From: Fremontodendron californicum
Taxonomy: Eukaryota > Streptophyta > Magnoliopsida > Malvales > Malvaceae
DNA: 64,000 nt
Reading direction: 5' to 3'
NCBI GenBank assembly: GCA_030761205.1
Contig: JAULJL010000004.1
Coordinates: 25,787,672 to 25,851,671 of the forward strand
The position numbers and the translations under genes were made by a program. Below are positions 1 to 11,244 of this stretch, piece after piece. Every line of letters starts with the position of its first letter. Position 1 is the stretch's first letter. The notes beneath the pieces are model-generated. The model worked only from the letters and a program-made list of their open reading frames with translations. It was not told where the DNA came from and did no database searches.

Positions 1-292
1 TATATTTTATTATTTAATTTTAATTTGAATATATATTTATAAATATAAAATTTTAATATAAATTATTTTTTAAAATAGTTTAGGATCTTTCAAACTCGAC
101 AAAATCAAACTTTAAGTAAAATTTTCTAGTCCTAACCCAGAGACACCTCTACAACATTACAGTTAATGAAGAAAATTTTGTGTTCAACAGGATCTAACTT
201 GAATTTTGACATTGACATACAACAACCAAGGTCACAATCAAACAATCTTTACACAACAGAACCATTATTATTATTATTATTAAATTACATCC
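1..292. other. AT-rich flank left of MULE copy A
   Basis: No coding or repeat assignment can be supported here. The stretch is AT-rich with a slightly more mixed segment around 120-240. The open frame that begins at 166 runs straight across the transposon boundary at 302 into the TIR, so it is not a gene. The last nine bases before the element belong to the target-site duplication. Confidence 0.5.
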
Positions 293-301
293 GTAAACAA
301 C

Positions 302-662
302 GATTTTTTTATCAAAATATAGCTATATATATATATATATATATATCAAAATATCGTTCTTTTCAGATTAATTCTCAAAATCCGCTTATTTTAAAACTAG
401 CTGAAAAATCGCCATCCCCCATGACGATTTCCCAGCGTAAAATTTTTAAAATTTGCAAAAAACACCAAGGGAAATTGCCACCCTCCATGACGATCTCCCT
501 TGGTGTTTTTTGCAAATTTTGCAAATTGTACCAAAGGAAATCGTCATAGGGGGTGACGATTTCCCTTGGTGTTTTATTTTTTTACTTAAATTAAAAAAAA
601 ATTTGTAAATTTATTTTTAAAATTTGTATTTTAATTTTAAAAATTGTAAATTAAATAAAAAA
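302..662 (+). repeat. left TIR of MULE copy A with palindromic modules
   Basis: The segment pairs as an inverted repeat with 7845-8205. It includes a short (AT)n run near 330-347 and three palindromic modules of the type GGAAATCG..CGATTTCC at about 400-436, 463-506 and 530-575, each with a C- or G-rich centre, followed by an A/T-rich part. The inner boundary is approximate because the arms fade into low-complexity sequence. Confidence 0.85.
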
Positions 663-1061
663 AATTATCTTGGCTTGTTTATTTTTTTTAAATATATATT
701 AAATTTTTTTAATTTTATAAAAAATAAAATTTAATTTATTATTAAAATTTTATATAATTTTTTTTATTTCTTAATAAAATTTTATAAAAATATAATTTTA
801 TTTCTTATTAAAATTTTATAAAGAATAAAATTTTATTTCTTATTAAAATTTAAAAAAGAAAATTATATTTGTTATTAAATTTTTATATAAAAACTTTTAT
901 TTCTTATTTAAATATAAATAAAAAATTTGATTTCTTATTTAAATTTTGTATGTGAGATTTGTAACAAACAGATATAAAAAATTTTATCTTCGATTGTTTT
1001 AATTTTTAAAAAATATATATACTTAAATTTTTTATTAATTTTTTATTTATTATTTTAATTT

Positions 1062-1500
1062 TATGCTGTAGAAAATATTAGAATTGGATTCCTTCTGCAA
1101 TGGATAGGACTAATGATTTAGGATTAGGGTTTCAGCTATTTTTCAGTGAATCAAATCTTACATAAAATATTGGAATTGGATTCCTTATGCAATGGATAGG
1201 AGTATTGACCAGATTTAGGGTTAGGGTTTCAGCTATTTTTCAGTGAATCAAATGCAGCACAAAATATTGGAATTGGATTCCTTCAGCAATGGATGGGACT
1301 AATGATTTAGTGTTAGGGACAGGTTTCAGCTATTTTTCAATCAATCAAATGCTGCAGAAAATATTGGAATTGGATTCCTTCTGCAATGGATGGAACTAAT
1401 GATTTAGGGTTAGGGATAGGTTTCAGCTATTTTTCAGTCAATCAAATGCTGCATAAAATATTGGAATTGGATTCCTTCTGCAATGGATGGGACTATTGGA
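1062..1500 (+). repeat. minisatellite upstream of transposase, copy A
   Basis: About five tandem units of roughly 95-98 bp. Each unit contains 'aaaatattggaattggatt', 'ctgcaatgga' and 'tttcagctattttcag' in that order. The array lies between the TIR and the transposase start codon at 1824. Homologous arrays precede the transposase in copy C (28895-29870, ten units) and copy B (about 26123-26375, about three units). Confidence 0.88.
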
Positions 1501-1823
1501 CAGTCCGGTACAAAGGATGGGATTTATCATCAGTTTTTGCATTGAATGAGTTATCAGTTTTTCAGTCAAATAACCCTAGCCAGAAAATGAGAATCAGATT
1601 CCATCATGTACAAAGGATGGGATTTGTCATCCGGTACAACATAATGAACCATTATAAATTCATAATACTGATGAAGGTTTACAATACCCCCTACAGCAGT
1701 TTTTCAATCAGATTTTTTCTGAGTGCTAATACCTCCTCATTCTCATCCTTCTATATTTCTTCTTTCTTTTGCCGAGTGATAATACCTCCATTCTCATCCT
1801 TCTTAGTTTCATTACTACACAAC

Positions 1824-4540
1824 ATGAGCAATAGAGTGATCGCATTGGTCTACTATAATGGCCAAATTCATAATACTGACGAATGTGCTACCTTTGATTG
1901 TGAACGTCCTAAAAGTTTTCGTGTTGAAGAAGATGTCACATTAGAGGAACTGAAGCTGCAAATTCATACAAAAATTAAAGCTGGAAATAAAAAAAGAGTT
2001 TCAGAGATTAAGTATAGGCATCCTCTTTCTATTGGTGAAGGATGTGTCCGATATAGAACATTTCCACTTGAAGATGATGATGATGTCAGATGCATGTTTT
2101 ATGCTCATGAGACATTTGCAAATGTTGGTGTACTAGAGTTATATGCTGACATAGAGGATGTTGATGATGATTGTCGGCCTTAAATGTTGGCACAACAGAA
2201 GACTTTTCCATAGAAGATGATGATTCTGGGCCGTTATATGTTCACACTACATACGACATTCCCACAGAAGAAGTCGTTCCATTATCTCAAGCTACAACAT
2301 TTCATAATTCATTAGTCTCACAAACAATTCCTACTACCCTCGAAGATGAGCCAGCTAGTGTTGATCCTGTTCCGCCACGTAGAGTCCATGGTAAATATGT
2401 TGGTGACTTTAGTGAGTAGGAAGAGGATGCTGAATTCGCAAGTGATGACAATAGTGATTCTGACCCAGACGTCGTCCCTGCTGAGATCAACACTCATGGA
2501 GATCTTCCCCCATATGAGGCTGCATCCCATATGCATACCCTGGATCTGGAGGCAATGCAAGTGCCAGAATTTCCTGAGTATGCTCATACATTAGCTACGC
2601 CTCTGACATTTGATCCATCTACAGTTGATCTGTGTGTTGGGTTACAATTTCCAATGAAAGAGGCTGTGCTTTCAGCTATTAAGCACTATAACATCAAAAA
2701 TTCTGTAGATTATAGAGTAATTGAATCTGAGCGAACCAGATATTATGCCAAGTGTCTAATGTATGGAAAAGGGTGTAATTGGAGAATAAGAGCAACTTTT
2801 ATGAAGAAGAAACAGGCATGGGAGATTAGAAAATATGAAGGGCCTCATACTTGCACATCGGGGAGGATTTCACAAGATCATTGCAAGTTAGATTCTAACA
2901 TTATCTGTTAATGCATTCTGTCATTGGTCCAAGCAAATCCGGAGATCTCCGTTTCAGTTTTGATCGCTGAGATGCGAATCCGGCATGGATACATCACCTC
3001 CTATAAGAAAAGGTGGAAAGCAAAGCAAAAGGCAATTGTTCGAGTTTTTGGTGATTGGGAAAGATCGTACAATGAGCTACCTAAATGGTTAGGTGCAATG
3101 CAACATTTCGTGCCTGGTACAATTGTGGAATTGCAAACGGTACCTGCATATCATGATGATCGACTGGTCCAGGGTAAGAGGATATTCCATCGACTATTTT
3201 GGAAATTTAAGTCGTGCATTGAAGGGTATCCGTATTGTAAACCTATTGTGTAAATAGACGGTACTTTCTTATATGGAAAATACAAAATAACATTATTGTT
3301 AGCTATTGCACAAGATGGAAATCGAAACATACTGCCAATTGCCTTTGTCAATGTGGAGGGTGAGACAACAGAGGCTTGGTCATTCTTTCTCACTAATTTG
3401 CCTAGACATGTGACAAAATAGCCTGACATATGCTTGATGTCTGATCGACATGAAGCCATCAAAGCTGCGATTAGAAGCGATGGTAGTGGATGGAATCCTC
3501 CACATGCATATTCAGTTTACTGTATTCGGCACATTGCAGCTAACTTTATGAAAAAGTTTAACAATAAGGAATTGCGTCGACACATTGTTAACATGGGTAT
3601 GGAATCGAATCATAGTTATTTTATATCTTATATTTCGTTTAGTATATAAAAAATAATACTGAAATTCACAAGTCTTTTGTTTTTAATTTTGTTAGGATAC
3701 GAGTTGAGGCGACCGAATTTTCATTTCATGTATGAGAATCTTCGTGGAGAAAATGCAGCGATGGCTAATTGATTTGATAGGATCCCCAAGGAGAAGTGGG
3801 CCCAATCATATGATCAAGAAAGACGTTATAGCCATATGACAATCAACCTAGCTGAATCTATCAATTCGGTGTTGAAGGGAACGCGTCATCTTCCCATTAC
3901 TACTTTAGCGCAATCAACATATTATAGGTTGGCTGCACTTTTTGTTAAGATGGGGAACAAGTAAATTATAATGATGGAGGGAAGGCACACATACTGTGAA
4001 ACAGTCACACAGACTATGCAAGAAAATCGCAGGAAAGCTAACTCCCACTTTGTTCGTAATTTTACGCGAGCAAATCAATCTTTTCTAATTGAAGAGTTAG
4101 TTGATCCACTAGAGGGTGTTTTTGTAATGAAGTACAAAGTCAAGCTTAGTGACATATGGTGTAACTGTGGGAAGTTTCAAGCACAAAGGTTCCCTTGTTC
4201 ACATGTAGTTGCTGCTTGTGCACATGTCCATGTAGATTGCATGCAATATGTGGACAACGTCTATAGACTGGAAACTATACTGAATGTTTATGGACATGAG
4301 TTCGAAGCAGTTGGAAATGAAGGTTACTGGCCTCAATATGATGGTCCAGAAGTGTGTCCCAATCAAGAAATGTGGAGAAATCCACATGGTCGGCCAAAAT
4401 CAAGTCGTATTCTTAATGAAATGGACCTCAGGGAGAAAGACCAACCAAAACGTTGTGGATTATGCAGAAATGAAGGTCATAACCGTCGAAAATGTCAGCA
4501 TCAATCTGGCACATGGGGGAAGAGTTCGCATCAACAATAA
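1824..4540 (+). pseudogene. MuDR-type transposase, copy A, inactivated
   Basis: This would encode the MULE transposase that cuts the element out and inserts it at a new site. The start at 1824 (MSNRVIALVYYNG) matches the start in copies B and C. Recognisable parts in order: an acidic N-terminal region, a MuDR DNA-binding zinc-finger region with C..C..HTC residues (about 2620-2860), the MULE catalytic domain (first Asp in IDGTF after 3253, second Asp in MSDRHE near 3440), an intron from about 3597 to 3695 with a GT..AG boundary, the SWIM zinc finger (CNCG..CSHVV near 4160-4210) and a C-terminal CCHC knuckle (CGLCRNEGHNRRKC). Compared with copy C it has a frameshift near 2174 and stops at 2417, 2909, 3251, 3419, 3770 and 3962. 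It cannot make a full protein. Confidence 0.93.
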
Positions 4541-4881
4541 AGGAATTACATGTTTTCATAACCTGTAATATTTACATATTTTGCCATTAAGGGAAAATGT
4601 TATGCAAGTTTTTTTCTACTTATCATGTAATTTGGATTATTATTTTATATAAAATTAAGAAATTTTATAAAAATATATTGAATAATACATTTTATTACAT
4701 TTTTATAAATTAAATAACAACATTAGGATTTTAGTTAGATATGCTGAATAAAAAAATTAAAAATAACAATTAATTTTCCAACAAATTTAAAATAAATAAC
4801 ATGAATTACAAAACATATAAATTTATATATTACAAATTTAAAATACATTATTCTCGTTATATTGATAAACGTACATTTATT
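4541..4881. other. spacer between converging genes of copy A
   Basis: AT-rich 3' flank shared by the tail-to-tail transposase and PMD genes. It is matched, in reverse, by the spacer of copy B at about 22753-23093. No ORF or clear terminator structure is visible. Confidence 0.6.
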
Positions 4882-7519
4882 CTAATTATTGCGTGGTGTA
4901 GAGCAACAGTGTCGAGCTCTTCTAGTGCGTGGTGGTTGGACCCGTCGTTCAACCTCGTCAGTGGCACGTATTCGCGGTCGACCATGACCTCCTGCTGTAA
5001 CCGTCACTGGTTCTGGTTGTATGTCATCAGTCATTTCTTCCGTATCAAAAATTTGAAACTCACTGCTGGAGGAGCCAACACCTAGTTCACCCATAACGGG
5101 AACCTGACTACTAGATGGACCCAGAAATGATGTACCATCAAATCCTGACACAGGGGTTCCAAACTGATACATTGATGTTAGATATGCTGAACTTGGACTT
5201 AGGATGGGGAGCTGGTCATCTAACCTCGTCATTGGCGGTGATGATCGGTAGCACTCTCAACGTCATATCCGGGGTGACCGAAGGAATAACGATGACTGGA
5301 TGATACTCCATGATCCCGTTCAGGTTTAGGATGACTAAATGACATCCTCGGTGCTGTGAACTCCGATGAGGTCGGTTGACGCGTTCGCCCACGTTGTCGG
5401 CTAGGTCTAGGAGTTTCCATATCTTGTGTAGAGGGACTGGAGTTGAAGTTGGTCCGGTAAATGGCATACTCCTAACACCCTCATACACCAACGGTGGACA
5501 AACAAAAGGCCGACCTTCATTTTTATACCATCCTATGTAATCATCAGATGGGTTGAAATTATTACCAACAATCGGATAACCTGTAGGAATTAATTGAAAA
5601 CGTATATTCCACCAATGGATCCAAAGTTCATGCTTCACAGGCCAAGATTCCTTATGATGACCATGCATGTCGATCTTGTGAAGCTTATCAAGGTTCACCG
5701 GGGCTGCAGGAATTGGTTGTTGCATCCCAAATTGTTGCAACACCATGTCAGTTTGGTGCCACTCTACATATGAAAAGCATATCAATGCTGTGTTTGTTTT
5801 CCATATATTACAATTATTGTAGGCATCCGATGGGAGGCATGCCATAATTTCACTTGAGGAATATGGCATCCACAGAAACTGCGAATAATTATTACAGATT
5901 ATTAGTTTCATATGGATTAAATACAAAAATACTTGAATGTAACAATCGAAATATTTACCTTATCATATCCTACTCGATCTAGTCGCAATCTTATACTTGC
6001 AAGGTCGGTCGGAGTCTCTGTAAAATCTCTACTCCTACTCCTACTCCAACTCCACCTGTTAAAATACATATAAAATCTTAATAGACCTATAAAAATACAA
6101 GTTCGTACAAAATTAATAAAATAGTAAAGATTATTACCTGATTGCAAGGGGGCATACAGCCGAAACATCCACGCGCAGAGCAAGAAATGACAGTCGATAC
6201 CAAGCCCATGATTGTAGAAGCACTAAACATCCACCTATGTCATGGCTTTTTGGAACTGTAGCCCAGCAAAGTTCTCTATACAAAACCGCCAAACACGCAG
6301 AACCCCAACTATAATTTGCCGCATGATCTAAATCGCGTAGTAATGAAAGATACATTAAATGTAGCCAACTGCTCGATTTGTCAGGCATCAGTAATCCTCC
6401 AATCAAACGTAAAATATATGCTCTAGCAGCATATTGTATCTGTTCTTCAGTTGCGTGTAATGGAAGATTTTGAAAGGATTTCAACCAATTTAGTCTCGCC
6501 GTTGAGCCAGATACATACTCATCTGGAGGTACCGAGCCCAATAGATTTTGACACTCTTCATTCCAATCTAGCAAGCTTCCGCCTGTAACTGCATCGCCAT
6601 GGACCGGAAATCCAAATTGAAGCGCAATATCTTCTAGAGTTACCGTGCATTCACCAAATGAAAAATGAAAAGTGTGCGTCTCGGGTCTCCATCGTTCGAT
6701 CAACGCACTGATTAAGTCAGGTTGTATCAAAAATCGTCGAATTTGAGTTGCGTGATAAAATCCGGCTCTTCTTAAGTGATCGATAATAGATGGATGCGGG
6801 TCCTCCAATGTAAATTTCCTCGAACGTAACACGCGACGAGTATCCTGTTGATAATTAATTAAATTAAATCAAATAATAATAAAAATTAATATATTATATA
6901 AACTATAATAATTAAAAAATTAAACAATATAAAAATTAAAAAAACTCTAAAACTATAAAATAACAAAACAATAATAATAAAAAATTTTAAAATTATTTAT
7001 ATAATTATTAAATAATATAAAAATAAATAACTATAAAATGAAAAAAAAAATAATTAAAAAATTAAAAAACTATAATAATAAAAAATAATATAATATAAAA
7101 ATTAAAATTATATAAAACTATAAAATGAAAAAACAATAATAATTAACAAATTATTATTGTATATAATAATAAAAAATAATATAATATAAAAACTAAAATT
7201 ATATAAAACTATAAAATAAAAAAAACAATAATAATTAAAAAATTAAATAACTATAATAATAAAAAATTAAACAATATAAAAAATAAATAATTATAAAACT
7301 ATAAAATGAAAAAAAATACTAATTAATAAATGATAAAACTATAATAAGCACTATAACATTAAAAATATAAAAAATATAAAATTGTAAAACTATAAATTTA
7401 CAAAATAACTAAAAATCGATAATGTAATACAAATAATATTACAACAATTTACTTACCTCTTTAAATATAACCTCCGATATGTGATTTTCTTGCAACCTCA
7501 ATAGTGATGATGAAGCCAT
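4882..7519 (-). pseudogene. plant mobile domain (MAIN/MAIL-like) gene, copy A
   Basis: The product resembles the plant mobile domain family (MAIN, MAIL1 and the serine/threonine phosphatase 7 long-form homologues), proteins known for roles in silencing and genome stability; TE-borne versions are known in eudicots. I read four exons on the minus strand: exon 1 7519-7457 (starts MASSSLLRLQ, ends at GTAAGT), exon 2 6844-6138 (LEDPHPSIIDHLRRAGFYH.. WRPETHTFHF.. CTVTLEDIA, the PMD core), exon 3 6055-5959, exon 4 from 5878. All introns are GT..AG and phases agree, giving about 620 residues with a Ser/Thr-rich, basic C-terminal tail. Exons 1-3 and most of exon 4 are open. Relative to copy B, two one-base deletions (near 5437 and near 5263) break exon 4, so I call it a recently broken gene rather than an old relic. 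Base composition (less AT-rich) differs from its surroundings. Confidence 0.85.
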
Positions 7520-7618
7520 TTTTAAATATTGTTGTAGAAAAAAAAAATGTTGGTAGAAAAAGATTTGATTGTAGAAAGAAGAAAGAAAATAAAAATAAGT
7601 TGTAGAAAATGAGGGGAG

Positions 7619-7626
7619 TATTTATA
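7619..7626 (-). promoter_or_regulatory. TATA box of PMD gene, copy A
   Basis: TATAAATA on the minus strand, about 95-105 bases upstream of the exon 1 ATG at 7519. The same box in the same position is seen in copy B (19964-19971), which supports a real core promoter. Confidence 0.6.
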
Positions 7627-7844
7627 GAAGAGTGGTGTGTGTGTGGGGGGGGGATTTTGAAGGCAACGGTCAAGTTACCGTTGCCTTCAAAAAAATTTGA
7701 ATTTTTTTTATTATTATTTCTTTGTTTTCAAAGTTTATATAGTAAAATTTAACTAATTTTTTTTTTTAAAAAGTTTCATAAATTTTAAATAAGAAATATA
7801 CCATTGGACTTTTAAATATTTTTTTAAAAAAATGTTATTATATT

Positions 7845-8205
7845 TTTTTTTTATTTAATTTACAATTTTTAAAATTAGAATACAAATTTTAAAAATAAAT
7901 TTACAATTTTTTTTTTTTTAATTTAAGTAAAAAAATAAATAAATAAATAAAACACCAAGGGTGACAATTTCCCTTGGTGTTTTTAATTTTTTTTTTTTAA
8001 AATACACCAAGGAAAATCGCCACCCCCCATGACGATTTTCCTTGGTGTTTTTTGCAAATTTTAAAAATTTTACACTGAAAAATCGTCATGGGGATGGCGA
8101 TTTCCCAGCTAGTTTTAAAATAAGCGGATTTTGAAAATTAATCTGAAAAGAACGGTATTTTAATAAATAATTTTTTTAGCTATATTATGATAAAAAAAAA
8201 ACCCT
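7845..8205 (-). repeat. right TIR of MULE copy A
   Basis: Inverted counterpart of 302-662. It holds three palindromic modules at about 7950-7982, 8003-8049 and 8073-8110, and ends in 'aaaaaccct' directly before the second copy of the 9-bp target duplication. Confidence 0.85.
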
Positions 8206-8673
8206 GTAAACAACTGTCTATAAACAACCATTATTTATCTGAATCTCTCCTCTATAAACAACTGTCTACCAATTGAAATTCTGCTTTATTGTTTATCTTT
8301 TTTTTTTTTTTTTTTTTGCGAGGTAAAATTAATTAAAACCTATTTGATAAAACATAAGACGATAAGAATAGTGTTTCTTACAAATAATTTTGGCATAATA
8401 ACCAAATAAGCCTTCATCTTTTATTGAAAACGGAAATCAACCCTCTATCTTGTATTACATTAAATTAAAGTTAGGAATAATATTACATATAGCCCATAAA
8501 GTTTACCAAATTTTTAAATATAGTACATCTACTTTAAAAATATCTATTTGAGTACTTAAAGTTATTGTAGTACCTATTAGTAACACCATTAAATATTAGG
8601 TGACATGTTTTTTTATCCAATAAAAACTTGACACATGCATCACATAATGATATCACGTGTATTAACAAAAAAA

Positions 8674-9754
8674 TGGTCAAATTGTATGGTCAGTCCTTCT
8701 ACTATAGTAAACTGACAGATTTAGTTTCTTATCTTAATTTGTCATAATCAACTTCTCGTACATTAATATTTTAATAATTCAGATCCAATTGATAACTCCG
8801 TTAATTTTTGCCGTTACTTTGACTGATATGGCTGCTGACTTCGGATGTTGACAAGTTTTTCTCATTTCTTTTTTTCATAAAAATATTTAAAGAAACCCAA
8901 AAATTACCTCTAAAAGAAACCCAAAAATTACAACCACAACTAAACTAGAAATTGCATGGATGAGATGAGATAGAATCCCTCAAGTGAAGACCAAATAGTG
9001 TATGTATTAAACCTTTTATAATGAAAAATAATAATTTAAAGTAGCCACTAGCACTCTAAAAGCATAAAACTAGTGAAGAATTGATTTACTTGACAATACT
9101 GCCAATTAATTCTGACTTTCCTTAATCTTCTAAAAAAGAAAAAGAAAAACTTCTACATGTTTTGATTTTTATAAAAAAAAAAAAAAAAGGGAAGAGAATA
9201 TGGGAAAAAGGAAAGAGTCACCCACAGTGAAATCACCGCCAACGACAAAAGAGGATTGGCAAAGAATTATAGGATGGGAGGCGGCTAGGGTTAGTTTTCT
9301 TAGAGAAAGAGAAGAGGAAATTGGAGAAGATTAATCGTATTTTCAGAATTTTGGTTAATACCAGCACAACTAAATTAAGAGAATAATGAAAATAATGGAA
9401 AAAAAAAGTTTAAAATAATTTACAAGATAAAAATAAAAAATAATATTAAGCTTTTTATTTTTTTAGTTATTAATTTTTTTAAAAAAAATATTACACGTGG
9501 CAAAAAAAAATTAAGTTTTTGCCAAAAGAATTTCATGTCATCAAATGCAAATCAATGAAAATTTCATATAAAGCCAAGTCAAAAAAATCAAAGTACACTC
9601 AGAATGTCAAATGCCACATCAGTTAGAGTAACTATCAATTGGACCTGAATCATTAAAATATTAATGTACGAGGAGCTGATTATGACAAATTAAGGTAGCG
9701 GGACTAAATCCGCTAGTTCACTATAGTAAAGAGACTGATCGTATAATTTGACCA
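8674..9754. mobile_element. TIR element nested inside 8474-10645
   Basis: Long imperfect inverted repeats: left 'tggtcaaattgtatggtcag' and right, in reverse, 'tggtcaaattatacgatcag', continuing through matching 'tttgtcataatca', 'cgtacattaatattttaat' and 'tccaattgata'. The flanks share a short A-rich repeat (caaaaaa), too simple to fix the target duplication length, so the superfamily is left open. It lies wholly inside the outer element, so it inserted later. Confidence 0.75.
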
Positions 9755-9804
9755 CAAAAAATTATTATTTTAATTTTAAAAATAAAAACAATAATTTTTT
9801 TTCT

Positions 9805-9812
<8 letters not shown>

Positions 9813-9843
<31 letters not shown>
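9813..9843 (+). repeat. (CT)n microsatellite
   Basis: A pure CT dinucleotide run of about 30 bases at the left edge of a GC-richer island. Confidence 0.95.
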
Positions 9844-9844
<1 letters not shown>

Positions 9845-9847
<3 letters not shown>

Positions 9848-10125
9848 TTCCCCTCTCCCTCCGGATTCTCTCCTATTCCAGGCTGTTTTCGGCCAACCAC
9901 CGGCCTAGTCAAGCCAAGGGTGGTCTGACTCGGCGCAAGTAGACCAGATCGGCCTGAAACCAAGCCAGATCTAGCGTGAGTTTTGACCTGTTTTTAGGCT
10001 TCTAGCCTGGTTTCAGGTCGATTTGGCCTACCACATCGACTTCAGCCTCCATTGGGCAGACCCGACTGGTGGCTTGTCGAAAACGACCTGAATCAAGCCC
10101 GATGGGAGGGGGGAGATTGGGAGGG
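9845..10125. other. GC-rich island inside an AT-rich element
   Basis: About 280 bases with much higher GC than the neighbours, with recurring 'ggcctg', 'gaccag' and 'aagcc' words, bounded by the CT run and a purine-rich tract. No ORF that I can assign. It may be a captured host fragment (Pack-MULE style) or an internal repeat of this element family. Confidence 0.4.
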
Positions 10126-10654
10126 AGGGGAGAAAAAGGAAAGAAGAAAGGAAAAAGGAAAAAAATAATTTTTTTTAATAAATAATAAAATAAAATAAAA
10201 TATTTTTTTATTTTTAATTTTTATAATTTTAAAAATAAAATTTTCTTTTTAAAAAAATTCAGATATTATCACTTTTTTAACAGATGATTTTAATATATTT
10301 TATATTTAAAAAAAAAATTAGTTAAATATTTTAATTTTTAAATTTTTAAAAAATAGATATTAATTTTTAAAAATATAATTTTAATTTTTTATATATATTT
10401 TTAAAATTCCTTTTAATTTTTTTTTTTACAAAATTGAGATATTAATTTTTAAAAAATCAGGTGATGCCACATGTTATCACTTAATTGGTCAATGCCATAT
10501 CATCATCTATATTTAACGGTATTAAGTTAAGGTACCTTATTAATACACGGTTTGATAGTACAGGTACCATATTGAACATTTTTAAAGTACAAATACCATA
10601 TTGACAGTTTTGATAAATTTCAAGGGTTATTCATGACATTATCTCTTAAAGTTA

Positions 10655-11244
10655 TAATTAAACTTTTATTTTTTGCAATTATAATTCCTAAATTTGAAAA
10701 TAAGTTAATTTAAGTCCAATTGAGATAATAGATAGAGGTGAAAAACGGGCGGGTTCAGATCGGGTTATCTTTGGATTCAGATAATCTCAGGCTCGGATAT
10801 TTTTGGATTCGGGATATTTCGGGTTCGGATAATTTTGGTTCGGGATATTTCAGTTTCGGATCATTCGAGTTCGGGCTAGTCTAGACGGATTCAAATAATT
10901 TTGGAATTTTTTATGTTATAAACATTTTGTTTTTTTAATTTCGAATGTTATAATTAATTTTACTTTTTACATAGTGACAATATTAAAATTAAAATTTTAA
11001 AAATTAATAAATATGTATTTAAATATAAATTATATAATAATTTTATTTATAAATTGAGTATCAATATTTTGTATTTGAATATTTTTCATTATTTTTTAGT
11101 TCAAACCTTTAAGTTTAAATAAAAGCTAAATATATAAGTTCGATATATTTACTTATAGTATGAATAAAAAAAATTTATATTTTGTTTATTATTATTTTGC
11201 AATGTTTATATACTTATATTTTTAAAAAATTTATGATATTTAGT
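10655..11244. other. unassigned AT-rich DNA with degenerate 'cgggttcgg' repeats
   Basis: From about 10735 to 10900 the words 'ggttcgg', 'gatattt' and 'ggattcgg' repeat irregularly, a pattern seen at the ends of some plant MITEs. A diverged inverted counterpart may lie at about 14140-14390 ('gaactcgaa', 'tccgaact'). I could not fix boundaries. The rest is plain AT-rich sequence. Confidence 0.4.

Larger units (their letters stand above)
302..8205 (+). mobile_element. MULE copy A, transposase plus PMD gene
   Basis: A Mutator-like DNA transposon of 7904 bp. The 9-bp direct repeat GTAAACAAC lies at 293-301 and 8206-8214, which is the target duplication length expected of the Mutator superfamily. 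The ends are long inverted repeats: the right end, read in reverse, repeats the T-run, the motif around 'atagcta', the phrase near 'ttttcagattaat' and the palindromic modules of the left end. Inside are a MuDR-type transposase on the + strand and a plant-mobile-domain gene on the - strand, converging on a spacer of about 340 bp. Both genes are damaged. The same layout, inverted, recurs at 19474-26964. Confidence 0.93.
8474..10645. mobile_element. non-autonomous TIR element with 9-bp TSD
   Basis: The 9-bp repeat TTAAAGTTA occurs at 8465-8473 and 10646-10654. The ends are inverted repeats: the left end reads 'gaataatattacat..' and the right end in reverse reads 'gagataatgtcatgaat..', followed by matching phrases about 'gtttaccaaatt'/'aatttatcaaaac' and 'caccattaaatatta'/'aataccgttaaatata'. 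The 34758-35778 element belongs to the same family. A 9-bp duplication suggests a MULE-derived MITE. No transposase is present; the interior is partly a nested element plus a GC-rich island. Confidence 0.82.

Noticed and set aside
166..549. A 127-codon open frame on +
   Set aside because: It crosses the transposon boundary and the palindromic TIR modules; its sequence is simply translated repeat.
1386..1823. N-terminal extension of the copy A transposase frame
   Set aside because: The extension is translated minisatellite and leader; copies B and C agree on the Met at 1824 and its equivalents, and copy C is closed upstream.
4882..7519. PMD gene as an ordinary host gene
   Set aside because: It lies inside the TIRs and target duplication of MULE copy A and recurs in copy B with the same neighbour.
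9748..9963. Small open frames over the CT repeat
   Set aside because: Both strands are open only because of the Ser/Leu and Arg/Glu dipeptide runs coded by the microsatellite.
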